Source of the DNA: a virus | IMG/VR virus record: IMGVR_UViG_3300017739_000004 | Location: 1 to 64,000 of that record | DNA length: 64,000 nt | Reading direction: 5' to 3' (one strand) | In this document: positions 39,957 through 47,777 of the stretch, piece by piece | Numbering within the stretch: the stretch's first letter is position 1 | How the letters are laid out: the number at the start of each line of letters is the position of its first letter | Translations under genes and position numbers: made by a program | Notes under the pieces: generated by a model | What the model saw: the letters and a program-made list of their open reading frames with translations, nothing else | What the model was told of the DNA's origin: nothing | Databases searched by the model: none

Positions 39957-40317
39957 ATTAACTGATGAAGCAATTAAAAAACTTCTTCAAAAAAAAGACC
40001 AAGAACGATTTAATTATATACGGCTTGGGATCACAGGTGGAGGTTGCGCTGGTTTTGAGTATATCTTTGATTCTGTTGTTAATAAGTCTGTTGACGACAT
40101 AGTATTAGACTTTGGTAAATTACAATTCGTAGTCGATAAAGTTTCCATACCATATCTATCTGGTATGACTTTAGACTTTGAAAAACAAGGACTAAATGAA
40201 GTCTTTGTATTCAGAAATCCAAAAGAAACATCAGCCTGTGGTTGTGGTGTTTCTATCAATTTTGATCTACAAAAAGTAGAAGAAGATAATTCCAAGATAT
40301 TTGCGATCGAAGTATAA
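39937..40317 (+). CDS. iscA: A-type Fe-S carrier (IscA/ErpA family)
   Basis: 126 residues from the ATG inside the iscU end. Cysteine ligands are in GGGCAGFEY and ETSACGCGVSI, the family pattern. It would receive clusters from IscU and pass them to apoproteins. Overlap of 20 bases with iscU implies joint production. Confidence 0.88.
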   Translation: MSETLIELTDEAIKKLLQKKDQERFNYIRLGITGGGCAGFEYIFDSVVNKSVDDIVLDFGKLQFVVDKVSIPYLSGMTLDFEKQGLNEVFVFRNPKETSACGCGVSINFDLQKVEEDNSKIFAIEV

Positions 40318-40322
40318 TTTAT

Positions 40323-40330
40323 TATAAATA
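40323..40330 (+). promoter_or_regulatory. T4-late-type promoter box before the curli-like block
   Basis: TATAAATA followed by G, 25 bases before the first gene of the block. No sigma70 -35 is obvious, supporting late transcription. Confidence 0.6.
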
Positions 40331-40354
40331 GATTATATAATAATTAATAATATT

Positions 40355-40651
40355 ATGGAAGACATATTTACTTTAATATCAGACGTGGGATTGCCAATCG
40401 CAGGAGCTTTGGTCATGGGTGTCTTTATATTCATAATTATAAAACAAATAATGATGGGTATAGTAGATAATATCAGAACTCTTACTATGTTTTGCGAATC
40501 TTTAGAGAATCGTGCTAGAACTATGAGTAATGAAATGATTAAAATAGATATGTTAGTTAGCAGTGCATTAGAGTTAAGACCAGATATCGATAGAGTAGCA
40601 AGAGCTGAAAATTTTATTGAAGATGGTAAACTTGATGTGAGGAGAGATTAA
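40355..40651 (+). CDS. Membrane-anchored coiled-coil protein 1
   Basis: 98 residues. One N-terminal membrane helix (LPIAGALVMGVFIFIIIK, near 13-30) then a helical coiled coil. Similar in layout to the next gene and probably a paralogue: both have a DxGxP motif before the helix. Such pairs can be holins or complex anchors; the link to the csg genes is by position. Confidence 0.62.
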   Translation: MEDIFTLISDVGLPIAGALVMGVFIFIIIKQIMMGIVDNIRTLTMFCESLENRARTMSNEMIKIDMLVSSALELRPDIDRVARAENFIEDGKLDVRRD

Positions 40652-40947
40652 TGGATGTACAAATCACAGAAGCTGATTTTACTATTGTTTCTCTAATCAC
40701 TGACTATGGCTTTCCAACTGTAATGGTAGTTGGGTTAGGATATTTTGTCTATTTCGTATGGCAATTTATTAATAATAATATCGAGCCAGAAATAGAAAAG
40801 ATGCATTTCCAATTAATAAAAGTGATTGACCAAATGAGAATGTTGGACCAAGATTTAATTAGGCTTCAACAAAAAGTAGATGTAGTTTTAGAATATAAAG
40901 AGAATGAAAAAAAGAAACGAGGAGAATTGGGAAAAGATGAAAAGTAA
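40651..40947 (+). CDS. Membrane-anchored coiled-coil protein 2
   Basis: 98 residues. ITDYGFPTVMVVGLGYFVYF forms the membrane segment near 16-36, followed by a coiled coil (EKMHFQLIKVIDQMRMLDQD) and a charged tail. Starts on the previous gene's stop. Likely paralogue of the preceding protein. Confidence 0.62.
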   Translation: MDVQITEADFTIVSLITDYGFPTVMVVGLGYFVYFVWQFINNNIEPEIEKMHFQLIKVIDQMRMLDQDLIRLQQKVDVVLEYKENEKKKRGELGKDEK

Positions 40948-41443
40948 TTTAGAAGTTGCTGGATTAATTGCTATATTTGGTTTATCTTTGTATGGCGTAT
41001 CACCTGCAATGTCTGCAGATGAAATTGTACATAAGTTCAAAAATCCATCATTTAGTGGAGTTGGTACAGGCGCACATTATCTTACAATAGAAAACCAGGA
41101 ACATTCCAGAAAAAAAGCGATCGAAGATGCACTTGAAGCTGCAAAGAATGCTGCTGAAAGAGAGGCAGAGAATTCAACTCTTGCAAAATTTATTAGAAAC
41201 CTAGAGAGTAGAATATATGCTCAATTTGCTAAACAATTAGTTGAGTCAATGTTCTCTAATGATAACCCTGCGGGGTTTGGTTCTTTTATTTTAGAAGGTA
41301 ATATAATCACATGGGAAGTTGTCACAGATGAATCAGGTGCAGAGTTTATTAGATTGACAGTTGTAAGTGAAGATGGAACAGAAACAGTAATTGAAATACC
41401 TGTAGGTACAGGAAACTTTGGACAAGACCCAGATAATGGTTAG
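40937..41443 (+). CDS. csgF: CsgF-like curli assembly protein
   Basis: 168 residues. A signal peptide (GLIAIFGLSLYGVSPAMSA) is followed by IVHKFKNPSFSGVG, matching the FRNPNFGG start of mature CsgF, the part that inserts into the CsgG pore. The rest has a helical neck (LEAAKNAAEREAENS) and a beta C-terminal domain ending IEIPVGTGNFG. In curli systems CsgF caps CsgG outside the cell. The ATG inside the previous gene was chosen for GGAG spacing and signal peptide. The next gene is csgG. Confidence 0.85.
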   Translation: MKSNLEVAGLIAIFGLSLYGVSPAMSADEIVHKFKNPSFSGVGTGAHYLTIENQEHSRKKAIEDALEAAKNAAEREAENSTLAKFIRNLESRIYAQFAKQLVESMFSNDNPAGFGSFILEGNIITWEVVTDESGAEFIRLTVVSEDGTETVIEIPVGTGNFGQDPDNG

Positions 41444-42368
41444 AGTACTTTTAGCATCATTAATAATTTTAAGTGGTTGTGCTTCGATACCGAAGTGGTC
41501 GGACGATCCACAAGATTGTAAGATACCAAAGATTGTTGATGTAGTCACGGCTGTACAAAAAGTTTTTGAAAGAAAATACATTTGTGTAGATATGCCAGAG
41601 GTTGTTAACTTACCTGCTTATATACAATTATTAGAATTACCACCACCAACAATTGAAAAACCAGTTGTTGCAGTATATAGTTTTTTAGATAAAACGGGTC
41701 AAAGAAAAGCAAGAGAAGGTATAGCAGATTTCTCAACAGCTACGACTCAAGGTGGAGTAGAATTATTAGTAGACGCTCTAAAGACAGCCGGAGGTGGCAC
41801 ATGGTTTAGAGTTGTTGAAAGACAAGGCGTAGATCATCTAGTTAGAGAAAGACAGATTATCAGAAGCGCTAGACAAGAGTTTGCAGGTGATAATGGCCCG
41901 CAACCTTTAAACCCTTTATTATTCGCAGGAATGATTATAGAGGGTGGAATAATTGGTTATGATACTAACATAATGACGGGAGGTCGGGGCGCACGAACTC
42001 TCGGTATTGGTTATGCGAAACAATATCGTAAAGATGTTGTGACTGTTTCGGTTAGAGCTGTTTCAGTTCTGACTGGTGAAGTATTATTAAACGTCCAAGC
42101 TCGTAAGACTATTTTATCTTATGGGTCAGGTGGTGATATCTTTCGTTTTATAGAGGAAGGTACTCAACTAGTAGAATATGAGGACGGTGTGGGAAATAAT
42201 GAGTCGGTGACATATGCAACACGAGCAGCAATTGAAGCTGCGGTGTTGGAATTAATTTACCAAGGCCACGATCGTGGTTATTGGAATATAAGTGATGGGC
42301 ATCGCCATCCACATCTTAATGATGGGGTAAACGATAAACATCAATTAGAGGAGTACGAAAATGAATAA
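41436..42368 (+). CDS. csgG: CsgG-like outer-membrane secretion lipoprotein
   Basis: 310 residues. Lipobox LIILSGC with lipid Cys at 15. The CsgG fold is visible: VVAVYSFLDKTGQRK, GVELLVDALKTAGG, WFRVVERQGVDHLVRERQII, and ALLFAGMIIEGGIIGYD-type strands (written here as LLFAGMIIEGGIIGYDTN). VSVRAVSVLTGEVLLNVQA and GGDIFRF complete it. CsgG forms a nonameric pore through the outer membrane for unfolded curlin export. Overlaps csgF by 8 bases and the curlin-like gene by 8. Confidence 0.9.
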   Translation: MVRVLLASLIILSGCASIPKWSDDPQDCKIPKIVDVVTAVQKVFERKYICVDMPEVVNLPAYIQLLELPPPTIEKPVVAVYSFLDKTGQRKAREGIADFSTATTQGGVELLVDALKTAGGGTWFRVVERQGVDHLVRERQIIRSARQEFAGDNGPQPLNPLLFAGMIIEGGIIGYDTNIMTGGRGARTLGIGYAKQYRKDVVTVSVRAVSVLTGEVLLNVQARKTILSYGSGGDIFRFIEEGTQLVEYEDGVGNNESVTYATRAAIEAAVLELIYQGHDRGYWNISDGHRHPHLNDGVNDKHQLEEYENE

Positions 42369-43098
42369 ACTTTTAAGTATAGCATTGCTATTGTCGACTA
42401 CTTTTGTTTTCGCACAAGCCACTGATGATAACGAAATTAAGATCACACAATCTGGTGATACCTTAAAATTATATGTAGACCAAATCGGTTTTGGAAACAA
42501 AATCGGCGGTGATGACGCTTCAGGCGGTTCACTATCTGCTATGACTATTACAGGTAGTTCACTAGAGTTTGATTTAGATTTTACTGGTAATCAAAACGTT
42601 TTATTTGGACCAGTCGAAGCTGATAGTTCTTACTATAAGCTCGATTTTACTGGTGATTCAAACAAAATAGATTGGAATATTGGTTATATCGGAAGTGCTG
42701 ATGATTCAAACATTAACTTTGATGTGACAGGTGATTCTAACGAATTTGACCTAGATCAAGGTTATGTTGCTAGTGCAGAAAGATTAGATGCTGATTTAAT
42801 TTTAATTGGTAGTTCAAATATATTTGACATAGACTGGGAAAGTGATGATAACGTTTGGGACTTTGATATTACAGGAGATTCAAACAATATTAACACATTA
42901 CAAAATGACGGCGAACACAATCTTGAGTTCACTTTAGTAGGTGATTCAGCTGACGTCGACATTAATCAAATATCTGGTACATGTGCAAGTGGAGCAGGAA
43001 CAAGTTGTGTTTCACCAAATGCAAATATTGTATTAGATGTGACTTCAGACAATGCAATCATTCAACTTAATCAACAAGATTCGTCTAACGATTCTTAA
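42361..43098 (+). CDS. Secreted curlin-like repeat protein 1
   Basis: 245 residues. Signal peptide MNKLLSIALLLSTTFVFA, then repeats of about 20 residues with a G-D/S-S-N turn (TGDSNKIDWN, TGDSNEFDLD, GSSNIFDIDW, TGDSNNINTL). The alternating hydrophobic pattern and Asn/Gly turns recall the beta-arch repeats of curlins CsgA/CsgB, though Asp replaces many of the Gln/Ser. Probably the substrate of CsgG. Two cysteines lie near the end. GGAG precedes the ATG. Confidence 0.7.
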   Translation: MNKLLSIALLLSTTFVFAQATDDNEIKITQSGDTLKLYVDQIGFGNKIGGDDASGGSLSAMTITGSSLEFDLDFTGNQNVLFGPVEADSSYYKLDFTGDSNKIDWNIGYIGSADDSNINFDVTGDSNEFDLDQGYVASAERLDADLILIGSSNIFDIDWESDDNVWDFDITGDSNNINTLQNDGEHNLEFTLVGDSADVDINQISGTCASGAGTSCVSPNANIVLDVTSDNAIIQLNQQDSSNDS

Positions 43099-44161
43099 TT
43101 TATTACTCATTAGTGGGTTTGCTTTTTCTAGCGAACCCATTGGTGGTATTAAAGAATCTATTGGCTATGGTGGAATTACAAGAGATGATGAAACTTATAA
43201 CCATGATGTCGGATTAGAAATTCAACTTAACGATCAAGCTGAAACAGCAAATGGTCGTATGCTTATAGAGTTCTTAGACGATGCAGAACTCCAACTCAAA
43301 GAACATTCAAGGGTTTTAATAGATACGGTTTATTACGATCCAAACCCAAACCTATCAAAAATGACTATGCGTATGGTCAGTGGAACAGCAAGATTTGCAT
43401 CAGGTTCTAAGGGTTTAATTAATAAAGCAAACATAGAAATATCAACACCAACCGCTACAATTGCTGTAAGGGGCACGGACTTCACCACAACAATAGATGA
43501 AATTGGACGAAGCCTTGTTATCTTATTACCTGACGATAAGGGAGAACCTTCAGGTGTTATTGAAGTCACCAGTTTAGGTGGAACAGTTGTATTAGATGAA
43601 GCTTATGCAGCCACAATGGTGTCATCTTATGATTTACCACCAACAACAGAAACCGTAATTCAAGGTATAACACCTGCACTGATTGATAATATGTTTATTG
43701 TGAATCCACCAGAGGAGGTGAAAGAGGCAGTAGAAGAACAATTAGCCGATGAACAAAACGAAGATCAAGGAATATTAGATATAGATTTATTAGACTTTAC
43801 TGAATTAGAAGAAGATGAACTAGAAGAAGATGACTTAGGTGAGTTTAATGAATTAGATATTGATGAATTAGATGTAGAGTTTTTAATAGATGTTTTAGAC
43901 ATTGTAGATTCTGGTGATCTATTTGATACATTAGGTGAGTTTGATATTCAAGGCGCAACAAGAGGATTTAATGATGAATCACAATATAATGTCTTTTTAA
44001 GAAATGGTGATTTAGTATTTTATAGAAATGTAAATGGTGTAATAGAATTACAATTCGAAGCTGGAGGTAGCTTTACCTTAGACACAGATACTCCAACATG
44101 GTCAGGTATAATTACTGGTAATGATGGAGAAGATATAATAGTAAGGATTAGACAGTTATAA
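43052..44161 (+). CDS. Secreted FecR-domain protein
   Basis: 369 residues. Starts inside the curlin-like gene; the N-terminus (INKIRLTILNLLLISGFAFS) is a signal peptide. A FecR domain spans about 55-185: RVLIDTVYYDP, MRMVSGTARFASGSKG and ISTPTATIAVRGTDF are typical. An acidic linker follows (LEEDELEEDDLGEFNELD), then a C-terminal beta domain. FecR domains occur in periplasmic or surface proteins, some with signalling roles, and this one may organise the curlin-like proteins. Confidence 0.75.
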   Translation: MQSFNLINKIRLTILNLLLISGFAFSSEPIGGIKESIGYGGITRDDETYNHDVGLEIQLNDQAETANGRMLIEFLDDAELQLKEHSRVLIDTVYYDPNPNLSKMTMRMVSGTARFASGSKGLINKANIEISTPTATIAVRGTDFTTTIDEIGRSLVILLPDDKGEPSGVIEVTSLGGTVVLDEAYAATMVSSYDLPPTTETVIQGITPALIDNMFIVNPPEEVKEAVEEQLADEQNEDQGILDIDLLDFTELEEDELEEDDLGEFNELDIDELDVEFLIDVLDIVDSGDLFDTLGEFDIQGATRGFNDESQYNVFLRNGDLVFYRNVNGVIELQFEAGGSFTLDTDTPTWSGIITGNDGEDIIVRIRQL

Positions 44162-44169
44162 ATAAAACT

Positions 44170-44847
44170 ATGAATAAGAACTTCCATTACAATTTCGTAC
44201 CACTATTAACAACTATGTTTATGTTTCTTGCATTTGATTTAGTTGCTGGTCCTACAGACGATAATCATATTCACGTCGAACAAGTAGCTGATGGTGATAA
44301 TATAGAATTAAATATATCTCAAATAGGTTTTGCAAATAGCATAGAATTTTCATTTGCGCATTCAGGTAATGTATTTAATCTTCAACAAAATGGTAATGGT
44401 AATAGCATATCATGGGTGTCATATTGGGGCTCAGGTAAATCATGGGGTGGAGATGTTGATGGTTCTAATAACACAGAAAATATAATTCAGTATGATGGTG
44501 CAACTTATGGTAGACATATATGGGGTGATGAAAATATTGTAGATGTTTATCAACATGGAAATCATACACACAATTTAGACATTCACGTTGATGATGTCGA
44601 ACATGACTCATGGCAAGATGGTGCTGGGTCGCATTATAGTCATGTATATTATTATGGTAATTCAGATGGTTCAATAACTAATCTTAAACAAGAAGGTACA
44701 GGAAATCATAATGCACAAGTAGTTTTATATGGAAATTATTTAACAACACTTAATGTTTTACAACAAGGGTCAAATAATCAGTCATATAATTTAACACAAA
44801 ATTGTCAAACAGTAGGTGGATGCACAGTTAACGTCACACAAGATTAA
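44170..44847 (+). CDS. Secreted curlin-like repeat protein 2
   Basis: 225 residues. Hydrophobic signal peptide near residues 10-28 (TTMFMFLAFDLVAG), then curlin-like repeats with Gln and Asn at regular places (NISQIGFANS, FNLQQNGNGNSISW, VDVYQHGNHTHN, LKQEGTGNHNAQVV, LQQGSNNQSYN). This is closer to CsgA/CsgB repeats than protein 1. Many histidines are clustered around 90-160. Ends with two cysteines (QNCQTVGGCT). Its stop overlaps the cyclase start. Confidence 0.75.
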   Translation: MNKNFHYNFVPLLTTMFMFLAFDLVAGPTDDNHIHVEQVADGDNIELNISQIGFANSIEFSFAHSGNVFNLQQNGNGNSISWVSYWGSGKSWGGDVDGSNNTENIIQYDGATYGRHIWGDENIVDVYQHGNHTHNLDIHVDDVEHDSWQDGAGSHYSHVYYYGNSDGSITNLKQEGTGNHNAQVVLYGNYLTTLNVLQQGSNNQSYNLTQNCQTVGGCTVNVTQD

Positions 44848-46685
44848 TGAAATATATTACTTCGGTATGGTCTACATTATTACTCGTATCAGCTCTGATA
44901 TTAATAAGAGTTTATGATCCAGCAATAGTCGAGCAAGTCAGGCTCAATACATTCGATCAATACATCAAAACACTTCCAAAAGAAAAATCAAATGATATAG
45001 TACTTGTTAATATCGGTGAGAAATCACTTGGTAAGATTGGTCAATTTCCATGGCCTAGACAAGAATACGCACAAATGATTTCTGACCTAAGAAATATTAA
45101 TGCTGGCTATATTGGATTTACTATAATGTTTCCAGAACCAGATAGATTTGGTGGTGACGATATATTTGCTCAATACATACAAGACAATGGGATTATCTTA
45201 TCACAAGACGCAGATAACAATGGAAGGGCCGACAGTGCACCGTATGTAGGGCATGCACTATTTGGTACATCAGACCCTTTAGATTTTATATACAAATATA
45301 ATGGTATAGTTGCTAATATTAAGAATTTAGAACAAGAGGCATGGGGTATAGGATTAATAAATGCATCACCTGAAGTAGATAATATCACTAGAAGAATACC
45401 ACTTATGACAAATGTAAAAGATGAAATCTATCCATCTTTTGCTTTAGAATTAACTAGATTAAATATGGATCAGTTATCTTATACTATAAAATCAAATGAA
45501 GCAGGTATAGAAAGTGTAGTAGTTAGACCTTTTGAAATACCTACAGATAGTGATGGTTCAATATGGTTAAAATGGAATACAGAATTTGAAGAAATAGAAT
45601 ACGAAAGGCTAATGCCAGGGTATGATAATTTAGAAGGTAAGACTGTTATAGTCGGTGTATCAGCCAGTGGATTAGGTGCTCAGATTCCTACTCCTGGTGG
45701 TTTGATGAATCCAAACCAGCTTCAAGCCGCAGCTCTTCAAACAATTCTGTCAGACAATCCGATTTCTCGTCCTCTATGGGCTGATTCAATAGAAATTCTT
45801 GTAAGTGGAATTCTGGCTCTGTTGTTAATTCTGTTGATATATCGCGCACCGATTTGGGCTTCAGGACTCGGCTTCGTTGTTCTTTGTGTTGGACAAGCCG
45901 GATTGACTTTTTATATCTGGAATAAATTTTATATACTCCTCGATCTTAGTTATTCACTAATATTATATATAATATCTTTTGCTTCAACGAGTTTTAATAA
46001 CTTCTATAAACAATTTGCTCTTAGACAACAGATAAAGAAACAATTTGAAACATATTTGGATCCAAGACAAGTGGCTCTATTACAAAAAGACCCAAGCAGA
46101 TTAAAGCTTGGTGGTGAAAGAAAAGAAATGACTTTCTTGTTTATGGATATAGTAGGATTTACTCCTATATCAGAACATTATAAAAATAATAATGACCCAG
46201 AAGGGTTAGTAGAAATTATAAATAATTATTTAAACCGTATGACCAATATTATCTTAGACAATGGTGGTACTATTGACAAATATATGGGTGATTGTATAAT
46301 GGCCTTTTGGAATGCTCCATTAGACTGTGAAGATCATGCATACCTAGCTACTAAAACAGCTATGGAAATTGAGAGAGCAGCAGATGAACTTATTAAAGAA
46401 CTTGAAGATAAAGGCTTACCACGTATTGATGTTGGTATTGGTATTAATTCCGGGACTTGCATCGTCGGAAACATGGGATCCGAAACTAGATTTGACTATT
46501 CCGTCATTGGAGATGCCGTCAACTTGGCAGCTAGACTCGAAGGCCAAACACGCAATTACGATGGGGTTCGAGTGTTGTTGGGCGAACAAACATATAAAAG
46601 CTGTTCATCTGGAGAATTCACTGAAGTCGATAGAATCAAAGTTAAAGGTAAATCCGAACAGGTTAGAATATATACCCCAATTTGA
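44847..46685 (+). CDS. CHASE2-domain adenylate cyclase
   Basis: 612 residues. An N-terminal membrane helix is followed by an extracytoplasmic CHASE2 sensor (about 30-300; FDQYIKTLPKEKSNDIVLV, FPWPRQEYAQMI), then about three membrane helices (near 314-385) and a class III cyclase domain. Metal aspartates D434 (FLFMDIVGF) and D482 (DKYMGDCIMAF) are present, and K478 with GDAVNLAARLE supports ATP over GTP. It should make cAMP in the cytoplasm in response to an envelope signal. FecR-CHASE2 cyclase pairs exist in bacteria. Rare in phages. Confidence 0.88.
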   Translation: MKYITSVWSTLLLVSALILIRVYDPAIVEQVRLNTFDQYIKTLPKEKSNDIVLVNIGEKSLGKIGQFPWPRQEYAQMISDLRNINAGYIGFTIMFPEPDRFGGDDIFAQYIQDNGIILSQDADNNGRADSAPYVGHALFGTSDPLDFIYKYNGIVANIKNLEQEAWGIGLINASPEVDNITRRIPLMTNVKDEIYPSFALELTRLNMDQLSYTIKSNEAGIESVVVRPFEIPTDSDGSIWLKWNTEFEEIEYERLMPGYDNLEGKTVIVGVSASGLGAQIPTPGGLMNPNQLQAAALQTILSDNPISRPLWADSIEILVSGILALLLILLIYRAPIWASGLGFVVLCVGQAGLTFYIWNKFYILLDLSYSLILYIISFASTSFNNFYKQFALRQQIKKQFETYLDPRQVALLQKDPSRLKLGGERKEMTFLFMDIVGFTPISEHYKNNNDPEGLVEIINNYLNRMTNIILDNGGTIDKYMGDCIMAFWNAPLDCEDHAYLATKTAMEIERAADELIKELEDKGLPRIDVGIGINSGTCIVGNMGSETRFDYSVIGDAVNLAARLEGQTRNYDGVRVLLGEQTYKSCSSGEFTEVDRIKVKGKSEQVRIYTPI

Positions 46686-47016
46686 TTTCATAGAACCAGC
46701 ACATTGGACATCATACGCAGTATCTTTTGCATTACAATATGCCGATATTCATTATACTAATAAAGCTTTACAATATCAATGTGTACGTGAGCTTAATCCT
46801 TTAGTTGGTAAAAGACCATCATGGAATCATTTAGTAGCTCACAAGGTAATTACATTGTGGCCTGTGTATCACCCAGACTTTAATAAGTATCCAATCACTG
46901 ATAAAGACTTAAATCAAGTTAATGTGTTTATGGCCATTGTTGTATTACATAATAAAAGAGTGCTTGAAAAAGTGCAAAGACACCCAGATATCTGTCCTAA
47001 GATTTCTACTATTTAA
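46561..47016 (+). CDS. DUF5658-like membrane protein (start uncertain)
   Basis: The convincing part lies after 46685: SFALQYADIHYTNKALQYQC then ELNPLVGKRP resembles the D..T...l....ELNP pattern of DUF5658 membrane proteins, followed by a hydrophobic helix (VNVFMAIVVLHNK). No start codon exists in this part; the frame runs back into the cyclase gene, and an ATG at 46561 is only one candidate. A frameshift from the cyclase gene or a lost start are alternatives. Confidence 0.45.
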   Translation: MGFECCWANKHIKAVHLENSLKSIESKLKVNPNRLEYIPQFDFIEPAHWTSYAVSFALQYADIHYTNKALQYQCVRELNPLVGKRPSWNHLVAHKVITLWPVYHPDFNKYPITDKDLNQVNVFMAIVVLHNKRVLEKVQRHPDICPKISTI

Positions 47017-47030
47017 GTTATATTACACTG

Positions 47031-47070
47031 TGTGACAGTTGTGTGACAACTGTGTAACAATTGTGTGAAT
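47031..47070 (+). promoter_or_regulatory. TGTGACA repeats, candidate operator
   Basis: TGTGACAG (47031-47038), TGTGACAA (47042-47049), TGTGTAACAA and TGTGTGAA follow each other with about 11-bp period. They are the reverse complement of the TTGTCACA repeats at 10992 and 47999 and sit upstream of a -35. Confidence 0.6.
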
Positions 47071-47084
47071 TCTTTAAAAAACCG

Positions 47085-47113
47085 TTTACAAACCTATCAA
47101 ACTATAGTATAAT
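47085..47113 (+). promoter_or_regulatory. Sigma70-type early promoter
   Basis: TTTACA (47085-47090), 17 bp, TATAAT (47108-47113). It lacks the TGn extension. Drives the small genes from 47142, which has an AAGGAG site. Confidence 0.8.
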
Positions 47114-47141
47114 GGTACTATAATTTAGATAAGGAGAAAAA

Positions 47142-47438
47142 ATGAGTTATAACATAATATTAAAATCCGTCGACGGATTTCAAAGCGTAGATAAAGAAGC
47201 AGTAGTTGCTTTTGTAAAAGATAAATTAAGCTATAGTGTAGACCCAGTAGCTAGATCAGAAAACAAGTTCTGGTTAAATGGAAAATGGGAAGGCGGTAAA
47301 TTTTACGCATTCCTAGAAGGTCAAAGATACTATCAGTTAGTTATCAATAGATTTGATTTTGGAATCAAAGCTGGTGGAGATTTTAATTCTTGGAATGTAG
47401 CAGGCATTCTTAGAGAAGAAATTAAGGAGGCGTTATAA
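47142..47438 (+). CDS. Small early protein
   Basis: 98 residues, mixed alpha/beta (VKDKLSYSVDPVARSENKFW). First gene after an early promoter with repeated operator-like sites. Overlaps the next start by one base. No family recognised. Confidence 0.6.
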   Translation: MSYNIILKSVDGFQSVDKEAVVAFVKDKLSYSVDPVARSENKFWLNGKWEGGKFYAFLEGQRYYQLVINRFDFGIKAGGDFNSWNVAGILREEIKEAL

Positions 47439-47674
47439 TGCAAGTAGTTATAAAAGGAAACCCAATATATAATGGCGTGGTACGTGATGGCGCCATTATA
47501 GAAATACCGGTACCAGCAGAATTGCATGTTCTGGCTTTAGCAAAAGGTCCAGATTCAGGCGATGCATGGGACCTATTGTGTAGAAAGTTACCATCCTATG
47601 GTTTTATGAACCCTATTGGTAAAATGCACATAAGCCATCTAGTGATAGATGGAGTGGAAAAAAGGTTCCACTAA
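47438..47674 (+). CDS. Small early protein
   Basis: 78 residues, beta-rich (QVVIKGNPIYNGVVRDGAII), coupled to the previous gene. No family recognised. Confidence 0.58.
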   Translation: MQVVIKGNPIYNGVVRDGAIIEIPVPAELHVLALAKGPDSGDAWDLLCRKLPSYGFMNPIGKMHISHLVIDGVEKRFH

Positions 47675-47777
47675 AAATAAACAGGAATCGAGGAAGAGCT
47701 GTAGATGGTTGGTTGTTGTGAAGCTCTACGAGATAACCTTAGTAATGATTGGTTTAAAATCAATTAAGACGTGAAAT
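47675..47777. other. Intergenic region with inverted repeats
   Basis: No convincing gene. AGAGCT (47695-47700) and AGCTCT lie about 30 bases apart and could form a stem, and ATTGGTTTAAAATCAAT is a near-palindrome just before 47766. Could hold a small RNA, an attenuator or an operator. Confidence 0.35.

Noticed and set aside
44157-44164. TATAAATA as a late promoter before the second curlin-like gene
   Set aside because: It arises from TTA TAA at the gene end and sits five bases from the next ATG; not counted as support.
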